DNA of 64,000 nucleotides, taken from Luteimonas sp. J29 (lineage in GTDB: Bacteria > Pseudomonadota > Gammaproteobacteria > Xanthomonadales > Xanthomonadaceae). Below are positions 20,898 through 28,720 of the stretch, one piece after another. The stretch covers positions 186,001 through 250,000 of the forward strand of contig NZ_AWZR01000007.1 in assembly GCF_000472505.1 (NCBI RefSeq). The letters are read 5' to 3'. The notes beneath the pieces are model-generated. The model saw nothing but the letters and a program-made list of their open reading frames with translations, was not told the DNA's origin and made no database searches. How positions within the stretch are numbered: position 1 is the stretch's first letter; each line of letters begins with the position of its first letter. The translations under genes and the position numbers were made by a program.

Positions 20898-20988
20898 CCG
20901 GCTCTCCGCGAAACCTTTTCGGTAGCTGTCTAGGAATGTGGCTGCCGCGCATCGCCCCGTCCCCGGAGGCGTGCGCAAAGAACAATGA

Positions 20989-21018
20989 AGTGTAGCGGAA
21001 CGCTGAATCCGGCGACAA
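20989..21018 (-). promoter_or_regulatory. Candidate petABC promoter
   Basis: On the minus strand, TTGTCG (21013-21018, 4 of 6) and TACACT (20989-20994, 4 of 6) are separated by 18 bases, giving a start near 20982 and a leader of about 85 bases before petA. The rest of the 295-base gap between petA and the lytic transglycosylase gene shows nothing else recognisable. Confidence 0.45.
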
Positions 21019-21192
21019 CGTCTGCGACCGCCGGGCGCCTGATTTCCCTGCCGGCTCAGCAGCTTGCGGCGGCCGCACGGCCAGGCGGCCGCGGCCGCCC
21101 GGGTGCCGGCGCAATGGCCGCGGCAAGGGTCGCGGACGCCATCGGCCGGCCCGCGCGGGTGCGGGGCCGGGACGCGCGGCGCGGCGCCGGGA

Positions 21193-22122
21193 TCAGTTGT
21201 TGGCGGCCAGGTGGCCGCGGTAGCGCTCGGCCAGCTGGGCGACGCGGACCACGTAGCGCTGGGTTTCGCTGTAGGGGGGCACGCCCTTGTAGCGGTCCAC
21301 CGCGCCCTCGCCGGCGTTGTAGCCGGCGGCGGCCAGGGTCAGGTCGCCGTTGTAGCGCTTGAGCAGCCAGGCCAGGTACTCGACCCCGCCGCGGATGTTC
21401 TGGGCCGGGTCGTAAGGGTTGGCCACCCCGAAGCGCCGGGCGGTGGCGGGCATCAGCTGCATCAGGCCCTGGGCGCCGGCGCGGGACAGGGCGTTCGGGT
21501 TGAAGGCCGACTCGGCGTGCATGATCGCGCGCACGATCGCCTCCTCGACCCCGAACTGGGCCGCGGCCGCCTTGATCTCCGCGGCGTAGGCGGTGGTGTT
21601 CAGGCGCACGGTGCCGAAGTTCACCCCCGGCAGCGGGGCGCAGGCGTAACAGGTCTCGAAGAAGCTGTAGCGGATGGTGCGCACCGCGCTGCTGGCGACG
21701 CCGCCGCGCGGCGGCTGGCTGGTGTAGTGGCGCACCCCGTCCTTGACGTAGGAATAGACCTGCCCCTGCTGCAGGCGGCGCTGCGGCGTGGAACCGGACG
21801 ACGCGGTGACCGCGGGTGCAGGGGCAGGCGCGGACGTGGCCCCGGACCCGCCGCCGCCCATGAAGGTGGCCGGAGGGTTGGCGCTGGCCGAGGCCGGGAT
21901 CGCGGACCCGCCGGACGCGGCGGGCGGCGGGCGCTGCGCGGACGCCGACGAGCTGCGGTAGCTGGTCACGGCCTTGCAGGTGGCGCCGGGAACGCGCTTG
22001 CTGACGTAGCTGCGCTGGCCGTCGGCCGTATCGCAGCGGTAGATGGTGCCGGCGAACGACGGCGGGGCCAGCGCCACGAGCGCCAGCCCTGCGACCGCGA
22101 TCAGCCCCCATCCCCCTTTCAT
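21193..22122 (-). CDS. Secreted lytic transglycosylase (SLT) with DUF4124-like N-terminus
   Basis: 309 residues from ATG 22122. A signal peptide (LIAVAGLALVALAPPSFAG) is followed by a DUF4124-like module (IYRCDTADGQRSYVSKRVPG), a Ser/Ala/Pro-rich linker, a second short motif (YSYVKDGVRHYTSQPP), then the SLT domain (about 185-305): catalytic Glu in MHAESAFNPNALS, and GAQGLMQLMPATA and AAGYNAGEGAV. It cleaves peptidoglycan with formation of 1,6-anhydro ends. An alternative in-frame ATG at 22152 exists. Not linked to the T4SS. Confidence 0.92.
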   Translation of the reverse strand: MKGGWGLIAVAGLALVALAPPSFAGTIYRCDTADGQRSYVSKRVPGATCKAVTSYRSSSASAQRPPPAASGGSAIPASASANPPATFMGGGGSGATSAPAPAPAVTASSGSTPQRRLQQGQVYSYVKDGVRHYTSQPPRGGVASSAVRTIRYSFFETCYACAPLPGVNFGTVRLNTTAYAAEIKAAAAQFGVEEAIVRAIMHAESAFNPNALSRAGAQGLMQLMPATARRFGVANPYDPAQNIRGGVEYLAWLLKRYNGDLTLAAAGYNAGEGAVDRYKGVPPYSETQRYVVRVAQLAERYRGHLAANN

Positions 22123-22355
22123 GCGCGCAGTGTCCACGCTTCCGGCCCGCATTCCAAGTGCTTGATTGTTAAACGGCGCACGGTTCCGGAACCGGACGCG
22201 GCCGGCCACCGGCCGCGCCAGGCCCTACACTAGCGGGCCGGCGGGGGACCCCATCGCGCCGGCAGGCGCCCGCCGCGCCCGCCCGGGCGCCCGGTTCCCC
22301 ACCCGGATGCCCACCCCTCCGGCCCGGATTCACCGCCGCGCCCCGGAACACCGCC

Positions 22356-23771
22356 ATGACCGAACTGCCCATCCTCGCGGATCCCGCGTCCGCCCCGGCC
22401 ACGCCCCGCCCCGCCGGCGGCCCGCGCGGCAAGCTCTTCATCCAGACCCACGGCTGCCAGATGAACGAGTACGACTCGGCCCGCATGGCCGACGTGCTAG
22501 CCGCCAGCGAGGGCCTGGAGCTGACCGCCAACGTCGAGGAAGCCGACGTGGTCCTGGTCAACACCTGCTCGATCCGCGAGAAGGCGCAGGAGAAGGTGTT
22601 CAGCCAGCTCGGCCGCTGGCGCCTGCTCAAGGAGGAGCGCCTGCGCAGCGAGGGCCGCGAGGTGATCATCGGCGTCGGCGGCTGCGTGGCCTCGCAGGAA
22701 GGCGAGGCGATCATCCGCCGCGCGCCGTTCGTGGACCTGGTGTTCGGCCCGCAGACCCTGCACCGGCTGCCGGAGCTGATCCGCGCCCGCCGGGAGGAAA
22801 AGCAGCCGCAGGTCGACATCAGCTTCCCCGAGATCGAGAAGTTCGACCGCCTGCCCGAGCCGCGCGCCGAAGGCCCGTCGGCGTTCGTGTCGATCATGGA
22901 AGGCTGCTCGAAGTACTGCAGCTTCTGCGTGGTGCCCTACACCCGCGGCACCGAGATCAGCCGCCCGTTCGAGGATGTGCTGGTGGAGATCGTGCAGCTC
23001 GCCGGCCAGGGCGTGCGCGAGGTCAACCTGCTGGGCCAGAACGTCAACGCCTACCGCGGCGACATGGGCAACGGCGAGGTCGCCGACCTGGGCCTCCTGA
23101 TCCGCACCATCGCGCAGATCGACGGCATCGACCGGATCCGCTTCACCACTTCTCACCCGCTGGAGTTCTCCGACTCGCTGGTCGAGGCCTACCGCGACGT
23201 GCCGCAGCTGGCCAACTACCTGCACCTGCCGGTGCAGTCGGGCAGCGACAGGATCCTGGCGGCGATGAAGCGCGGCTACACCGCGCTCGAGTTCAAGCAG
23301 AAGATCCGCAAGCTGCGCGCGGTGCGGCCGGACATCTCGATCAGTTCGGACTTCATCGTCGGCTTCCCCGGCGAGACCGACGCCGACTTCGAGAAGACGA
23401 TGAAGCTGATCGAGGACGTGGGCTTCGACCAGAGCTTCTCCTTCATCTACTCGCGCCGCCCGGGCACGCCCGCGGCCGACCTGCCCGACGACGTGTCCGA
23501 CGAGGTCAAGCACGCGCGCCTGTCGCGCCTGCAGGCCACCATCAACGCCAACGCCGCGCGCATCTCTCAGGCGATGGTCGGCACGGTGCAGCGGATCCTG
23601 GTCGAGGGCCCCTCAAGGAAGAATCCGGCCGAACTGACCGGCAAGACCGAGAACATGCGCTCGGTGAACTTCCCCGCGCCGGCGCGGCTCGTCGGCCGGT
23701 TCGTCGACGTGGTGATCACCGAGGCCATGAGCAACTCGCTGCGCGGCCGCGTGGTGGTCGACGGCGACTGA
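22356..23771 (+). CDS. miaB: tRNA-2-methylthio-N6-dimethylallyladenosine synthase MiaB
   Basis: 471 residues. N-terminal cluster cysteines are Cys34, Cys71 and Cys110; the radical-SAM motif CSKYCSFC gives Cys184, Cys188 and Cys191; a TRAM domain closes the protein ([19 protein letters not shown]). It adds the methylthio group to i6A37 in tRNAs. It opens the miaB-phoH-ybeY-corC series, all plus strand. Confidence 0.97.
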   Translation: MTELPILADPASAPATPRPAGGPRGKLFIQTHGCQMNEYDSARMADVLAASEGLELTANVEEADVVLVNTCSIREKAQEKVFSQLGRWRLLKEERLRSEGREVIIGVGGCVASQEGEAIIRRAPFVDLVFGPQTLHRLPELIRARREEKQPQVDISFPEIEKFDRLPEPRAEGPSAFVSIMEGCSKYCSFCVVPYTRGTEISRPFEDVLVEIVQLAGQGVREVNLLGQNVNAYRGDMGNGEVADLGLLIRTIAQIDGIDRIRFTTSHPLEFSDSLVEAYRDVPQLANYLHLPVQSGSDRILAAMKRGYTALEFKQKIRKLRAVRPDISISSDFIVGFPGETDADFEKTMKLIEDVGFDQSFSFIYSRRPGTPAADLPDDVSDEVKHARLSRLQATINANAARISQAMVGTVQRILVEGPSRKNPAELTGKTENMRSVNFPAPARLVGRFVDVVITEAMSNSLRGRVVVDGD

Positions 23772-23851
23772 CGACGCGCCCGGCCCGCCCGCCACCGGCG
23801 CGGCGTTACAGTACCCCCTCCCCCCAGCCGGACCGCCCGGACCCAGCGCCA

Positions 23852-24835
23852 ATGACCCGCCCGCAGCGCGACTTCACCCTCGACCCGCCCGACACCGAGC
23901 GGCTGGCCAACCTGGCCGGTCCGTTCGACGCCCACCTGCGCCAGATCGAACTGCGCATGGGCGTGGAAATCGCCAACCGCGGCAACGTGTTCCGGGTGAC
24001 CGGGGCCGACGAACGCGCGGTGGCGCGCACCGAGTCGCTGCTGCGCCAGCTCTACGACGAGGCGGCGGGCGAGCCGCTCGACGCCGGCGCGATCCACCTG
24101 CGCCTGTCGGCCGCCGGCGCCGCGCGCGACGACGACGAGGTGTTGCCGCAGGAGGTGGCGGTGCGGGTCAAGCGCGGCACCATCCGCGGGCGTGGCCCGA
24201 ACCAGGCCAGGTACCTGCACGCGATCGCCACCCACGACATCAACTTCGGCGTCGGCCCGGCCGGCACCGGCAAGACCTTCCTCGCCGTCGCCATGGCGGT
24301 CGATGCGCTCAACCAGTCGCGGGTGCAGCGCGTGGTGCTGGTGCGCCCGGCGGTGGAGGCCGGCGAGAAGCTCGGCTTCCTGCCCGGCGACCTGAGCCAG
24401 AAGGTCGATCCGTACCTGCGCCCGCTGTACGACGCGCTGTACGAGATGCTGGGCGTGGAGAAGGTGGTCCGGCTGCTGGAGAAGAACGTCATCGAGATCG
24501 CGCCGCTGGCCTACATGCGTGGCCGCACCCTCAACGACGCGTTCGTGATCCTGGACGAGGCGCAGAACACCACCATCGAGCAGATGAAGATGTTCCTGAC
24601 CCGCCTGGGCTTCGGCTCCACCGCGGTGGTCACCGGCGACATGACCCAGATCGACCTGCCGCGGCACGTGCGCTCCGGGCTCAAGGACGCGATCGAGGTG
24701 CTGCGCGGCGTGGACGGCGTCAGCTTCACGTTCTTCCAGCCGCGCGACGTGGTCCGGCATCCGCTGGTGGCGCGGATCGTGGACGCCTACGACCGGCGCG
24801 ACGCCATGGATGCGGAGTCCGGCCCCCAGGGCTAG
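23852..24835 (+). CDS. ybeZ: PhoH-like ATPase (YbeZ)
   Basis: 327 residues from ATG 23852. An N-terminal KH-like part is followed by the PhoH ATPase: Walker [11 protein letters not shown] (134-143) and Walker [12 protein letters not shown]. YbeZ works with YbeY in RNA metabolism and ribosome maturation. TACAGT 40-odd bases upstream could be a secondary -10 box. It lies 80 bases after miaB. Confidence 0.94.
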   Translation: MTRPQRDFTLDPPDTERLANLAGPFDAHLRQIELRMGVEIANRGNVFRVTGADERAVARTESLLRQLYDEAAGEPLDAGAIHLRLSAAGAARDDDEVLPQEVAVRVKRGTIRGRGPNQARYLHAIATHDINFGVGPAGTGKTFLAVAMAVDALNQSRVQRVVLVRPAVEAGEKLGFLPGDLSQKVDPYLRPLYDALYEMLGVEKVVRLLEKNVIEIAPLAYMRGRTLNDAFVILDEAQNTTIEQMKMFLTRLGFGSTAVVTGDMTQIDLPRHVRSGLKDAIEVLRGVDGVSFTFFQPRDVVRHPLVARIVDAYDRRDAMDAESGPQG

Positions 24836-24884
24836 GATGGCCTGGCCGGGCGCCGGGGAGCGCCCGCGAGCCCTGGAGCCCGCG

Positions 24885-25833
24885 ATGCCCGGAGTCCGAC
24901 ATCAGGCCGGCTGCCTGCTCGCCGTGCTGCTCGCCTGCACCGCCGCCCGCGCCGAGCCGCCCTCCGGGACGGCCGTGGCGCCCGATGCGCCGGCGCGCGC
25001 CCTGATCGAGCGCACCTGGGTGGTGGCCCCACGCCAGGTCGGCGACTTCGTCCTCCAGCACGCGCACTACGACCCCGCGCAACGCTTCGCCGGGGGTCAT
25101 GCTGCGCTATGCGCTGCCGGGCCACGACGAGACGCGCATCGACCTGTTCATCTATCCCTTCGGCCAGGACCGCGCGGAAGCGGCGCTGGACCACGGCATG
25201 CGCGATTTCGTCGCCAGCCTGCGGACGGCCGAACGGGAGGGGCGGTTCCGCGCCCTGTCGATGTCCGACGCGGTGGCGTTCGACCTGGGCCAGGCGCCCG
25301 CGGACGGCGACGGGCCCGGCAAGCGCAGGCGCGACCGGCGCGGGTCGGGGGACGCGGACGTCGAGCGGATGCTCATGGAGGCGCTTGCCGCGGTGGACCG
25401 GCGCATCCGCGGCCGCAGGCTCGACCTCGCCTTCGAGTATCCCGGCCAGGTCGAGGGCGACTGGTTCGCGATGCATTCGCGCGGCTACCTGTTCTACCGC
25501 CACCTGTACTTCTTCAAGGGGCGGGTCAGCGCCACGGCCGCGCGCATCGACCGCGGGCGTTTCGCCGCGCTGGCCGACCGCGCGATGCGCGAGCTGGTGC
25601 CCGCGGTGCAGGCTTACAACGTCGGCGGGTGCGCCGACACCACCCTCCACGTGGACCCGGGACTCCCGCGACGCGAAATGCAGCAGATGCTCCTGCGCGG
25701 GATGGTGGCGGCCCAGGCGTCGCTGGAGGCGGGCAACTGCCGCGACGCGGCCGACGAGGCGGAACTGGCCGCGCTGTCCCACGACGCCGAGCTGGTGCTG
25801 GTCGAGTACCCCGCCGACGACTGGCGCGACTGA
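24885..25833 (+). pseudogene. Frameshifted gene for a secreted protein of unknown function
   Basis: Two frames join into one protein. The first (from ATG 24885) gives a signal peptide (GCLLAVLLACTAARA) and continues to DPAQRFAG. The second takes over as VMLRYALPGHDETRIDLFIY and ends at 25833. The switch is a run of five G (25092-25096); four G would restore one 315-residue frame. This may be a true frameshift or a base-call error in a homopolymer. The product would be periplasmic, with one Cys in a YNVGGCADTTLHVD stretch. I do not recognise the family. It sits between ybeZ and ybeY, which usually adjoin each other. Confidence 0.75.
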
Positions 25834-25868
25834 GCGGGCGGCCTCGCGCCCGGCGGCGGCCGCGCGGT

Positions 25869-25881
25869 TAGACTGGGCGCC
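25869..25881 (+). promoter_or_regulatory. -10 box adjoining the ybeY start (possible leaderless mRNA)
   Basis: TAGACT (25869-25874, 4 of 6 to TATAAT) ends seven bases before the ybeY ATG at 25882, where transcription would start on the start codon. No ribosome site precedes the ATG. The same sequence GTTAGACTGG recurs upstream of corC (26437-26446). Confidence 0.35.
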
Positions 25882-26367
25882 ATGACCAGGGGCCCCATCC
25901 GTCTGGACGTCGCCGTCGGCTACGCGGTCCCGCGCAAGGGCCTGCCGTCGGCCGTCTCGTTCCGCAAGTGGGTGGCGGCCGCGCTGGCCGGCCGGATCCG
26001 GGAGGCCGACCTCGCCATCCGCCTGGTCGGCACCCGCGAGGGGCGCGCCCTCAACCGCCACTACCGCGGCCGCGACTACGCCACGAACGTGCTCAGCTTC
26101 CCCGCCGACCTGCCCGAGGGGCTGCCCCCGGGGATCCGGATGCCGCTGCTCGGCGACCTGGTGCTGTGCGCGCCGGTGGTGCTGCGCGAGGCGCAGGAAC
26201 AGGGCAAGCCGGTGGCCGACCACTTCGCCCACCTCACCGTGCACGGGGTGCTGCACCTGCTCGGCTGGGACCACGGCAACGCCGTGGAGGCCGAGGCCAT
26301 GGAGCAGCTCGAGCGCGAGATCCTGGCCGGGCTGGGCATCGCCGACCCGTACACGCTGCCGGGCTAG
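25882..26367 (+). CDS. ybeY: Endoribonuclease YbeY
   Basis: 161 residues. The zinc-binding motif HGVLHLLGWDH (residues 121-131) supplies His121, His125 and His131; the fold signature YATNVLSFPADLP is also present. It matures the 16S rRNA 3' end and takes part in ribosome quality control with YbeZ. Confidence 0.96.
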   Translation: MTRGPIRLDVAVGYAVPRKGLPSAVSFRKWVAAALAGRIREADLAIRLVGTREGRALNRHYRGRDYATNVLSFPADLPEGLPPGIRMPLLGDLVLCAPVVLREAQEQGKPVADHFAHLTVHGVLHLLGWDHGNAVEAEAMEQLEREILAGLGIADPYTLPG

Positions 26368-26429
26368 GCCGGGACGGCGCCGGCCACCGCGCCAGGCCGT
26401 CCGCAGGCGGGGGATTTGGGGCCCCGCCC

Positions 26430-26451
26430 CGGGTCCGTTAGACTGGACCCG
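26430..26451 (+). promoter_or_regulatory. -10 box flanked by an inverted repeat, upstream of corC
   Basis: CGGGTCC (26430-26436) and GGACCCG (26445-26451) are perfect 7-bp arms around GTTAGACT, whose last six bases TAGACT form a -10-like box. A protein bound to the repeat would cover the promoter. Alternatively the hairpin could mark the end of the ybeY transcript. Confidence 0.3.
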
Positions 26452-26491
26452 CCGCCCACCCGGGCGTATGCCAGATCAAGCACTTACTGCA

Positions 26492-27373
26492 ATGTCCGAG
26501 GACGACAGTAGCAGCGTCTCCGACCAACCGGAAAAGACCCCGGAACGAAGGCGCAGTTGGCTGGAACGACTCAGTTCCGCCATATCCGGCGAGCCCAGCA
26601 CTCGCGACGACCTGATCGAACTGCTCCGCGACGTCCAGTCGGACGGGCTGATCGAGGCCGACACCCTGCGCATGATGGAAGGCGCGCTGGCGGTGTCCGA
26701 CATGACCGTCGCCGACGTCATGGTGCCGCGCGCGCAGATGGTCTCCCTGCCCGCCGACGCCCGCTTCCTCGACCTGATGAAGAAGGTGGTCGAATCGGGG
26801 CATTCGCGCTTCCCGGTGCACGGCGAGGACAAGGACGAGATCCTCGGCATCCTGCTGGCGAAGGACCTGCTGCGCGGCGTGGTCGCCGACAACGGCCCCT
26901 CCTCGATCCGCGAGCTGCTGCGCCCGGCGGTGCTGATCCCCGAGTCGAAGAAGCTCAACGTGCTGCTGCGCGAGTTCCGCCAGTCGCGCAACCACATGGC
27001 GATCGTGATCGACGAGTACGGCGGCGTCGCCGGCCTGGTCACGATCGAGGACGTGCTGGAGGAGATCGTCGGCGAGATCGACGACGAGCACGACGACGCC
27101 GAGGATCCCGAGGCGCTGATCGCGGCCCAGGCCGACGGCCAGTACGTGGTCGACGCGCTCACCCCGATCGACGACTTCAACGAACGCTTCGGCGCCGACT
27201 TCGACGACGACGAGTACGACACCATCGGCGGCCTGGTCACCGCGGCCATCGGCCACCTGCCAGAGGCCGGCGAGGAACTCACCCTCGGCCGCTTCGGCTT
27301 CCGCGTGGCCCGCGCCGACGCGCGCCGGCTGCACGCGCTGCACGTGACCGTGCTCGGGAATGGGACGGACTGA
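26492..27373 (+). CDS. corC: CorC/YbeX family CBS-domain protein
   Basis: 293 residues from ATG 26492 (MSEDDSSS); an in-frame ATG at 26468 would add eight residues. Two CBS domains (about 66-180, with VADVMVPRAQMVSLP and HMAIVIDEYGGVAGLVTIED) are followed by the acidic CorC/HlyC transporter-associated domain. It is implicated in Mg/Co homeostasis and ribosome-linked functions alongside YbeY. In many proteobacteria lnt follows; here a DUF4105 protein does. Confidence 0.93.
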   Translation: MSEDDSSSVSDQPEKTPERRRSWLERLSSAISGEPSTRDDLIELLRDVQSDGLIEADTLRMMEGALAVSDMTVADVMVPRAQMVSLPADARFLDLMKKVVESGHSRFPVHGEDKDEILGILLAKDLLRGVVADNGPSSIRELLRPAVLIPESKKLNVLLREFRQSRNHMAIVIDEYGGVAGLVTIEDVLEEIVGEIDDEHDDAEDPEALIAAQADGQYVVDALTPIDDFNERFGADFDDDEYDTIGGLVTAAIGHLPEAGEELTLGRFGFRVARADARRLHALHVTVLGNGTD

Positions 27374-28616
27374 GCATGCCGCTGCCCTGCCCGCACGCGC
27401 GCCGGCGGCTGGCGCGGCCTTGAACGGGTCGCCGGCGCGCGACGCCGTCGTCCGCACCGCGCTGCTGGCGCTGTGCCTGCTGCTGGCCCCGCTGGCGCAG
27501 GCCGCGCCGCGCATCGGCGTGGCCACCATGCTGCCCGGCGAGATCTTCTTCGAGCGCTTCGGCCACAACGCCATCGTGGTCGACGATCCCGCGCTGCCCG
27601 AGCCGGTGTCGTACAACTTCGGCTTCTTCGACATGGAGGAGCCGGGCTTCATGGCCCGCTTCGTGCGCGGCGACATGCGCTACCGGCTGGTCGCGCTGCC
27701 GCTGTCGCACGACCTGGCCTACTACCGCGAGGTCGGCCGCGGCGTGTCGATCCAGTGGCTGGACCTCGACCCGGCCCAGGCCGGGGCGCTGGCGGCGGCC
27801 CTGGCCGAGAACGCGCGGCCGGAGAACGCGGTCTACCGCTACGACTACTTCACCGACAACTGCTCCACGCGGGTGCGCGACGCGCTCGACCGCGCGCTCG
27901 GCGGCGCGCTGCGGCGCCAGGTCGCGGGGCGTTCGCGCGGCAACACGTTCCGCGGGGACGCGGTGCGCCTGGCCTCGCCCGCGCCGTGGATGTGGCTGGG
28001 CTTCGACCTCGGCCTCGGGCCCGCCGCCGACCGCCCCAACTCGCTGTGGGAGGACGCCTTCGTGCCGATGCGCCTGGCCGACGTGCTTGCCGGCGTGCAC
28101 CTGGACGACGGCCGCCCGCTGGTGATCGCGACCGAGGAGATCCTCCCGCACCGGCTGGCGCCGGAGCCGCCGGAGTCGCCGCGCCGCTGGTGGCCATGGC
28201 TGCTGGCCGGCCTGGCGCTGGCGGTCGCGATCCGCCTGGCCGCACCGCGCCATCCGCGCGTGGTCGCGGGCGCGGCGATGGCGCTGTGGACCGCATGCAC
28301 GGTGCTGGGTGCGGCAATGCTGTTCCTGTGGGTCGGCACCGGGCACCGCTTCGCCTGGGCCAACCACAACCTGCTGCTGTTCCCGCCCCTGAGCCTGCTG
28401 CTGCTCCACGGCGGCTGGCGCATCGTGCGCGGGCGCGCGCCCGGCGTCGCGTTCCGCGTGCTCGCCTGGGCGGTGGCGGCGTGCGCGGTGCTCGCGCTGT
28501 TCCTGCACCTGCTGCCGGTGCTGCCACAGCGCAACGCGCACTGGATCGCGCTGATGTTGCCGGTGCACCTGGCGCTGGCATGGGCCCTGGCGGCCCGTCC
28601 CCGCGCGACCGGCTGA
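27360..28616 (+). CDS. DUF4105 domain membrane protein
   Basis: 418 residues from ATG 27360, which overlaps corC by 14 bases; a TTG at 27420 would give a shorter, more typical signal peptide (ALLALCLLLAPLAQAA). A periplasmic DUF4105 domain follows (GEIFFERFGHNAIVV, MRYRLVALPLSHDLAYYRE, DYFTDNCSTRVRDALD), a papain-like pattern with Cys in NCSTR. The last 150 residues hold about five membrane helices. Function unknown. It probably belongs to the corC transcript. Confidence 0.82.
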   Translation: MGRTEHAAALPARAPAAGAALNGSPARDAVVRTALLALCLLLAPLAQAAPRIGVATMLPGEIFFERFGHNAIVVDDPALPEPVSYNFGFFDMEEPGFMARFVRGDMRYRLVALPLSHDLAYYREVGRGVSIQWLDLDPAQAGALAAALAENARPENAVYRYDYFTDNCSTRVRDALDRALGGALRRQVAGRSRGNTFRGDAVRLASPAPWMWLGFDLGLGPAADRPNSLWEDAFVPMRLADVLAGVHLDDGRPLVIATEEILPHRLAPEPPESPRRWWPWLLAGLALAVAIRLAAPRHPRVVAGAAMALWTACTVLGAAMLFLWVGTGHRFAWANHNLLLFPPLSLLLLHGGWRIVRGRAPGVAFRVLAWAVAACAVLALFLHLLPVLPQRNAHWIALMLPVHLALAWALAARPRATG

Positions 28617-28645
28617 GCAGGTCCGCGCGCGCTCGCCGCGTGCAT

Positions 28646-28657
28646 GCATACGTATGC
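28646..28657 (+). promoter_or_regulatory. Perfect palindrome upstream of the GH97 gene
   Basis: GCATACGTATGC is a 12-bp perfect palindrome about 63 bases before the GH97 start. Its size and position suit a LacI-type sugar repressor operator, but no such regulator lies nearby. Confidence 0.35.
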
Positions 28658-28720
28658 GACGGGCGCACCCACGGCGCCGTGGCTACCATCGGCCGATCTT
28701 CACGAGGGAGGAGACGCACG

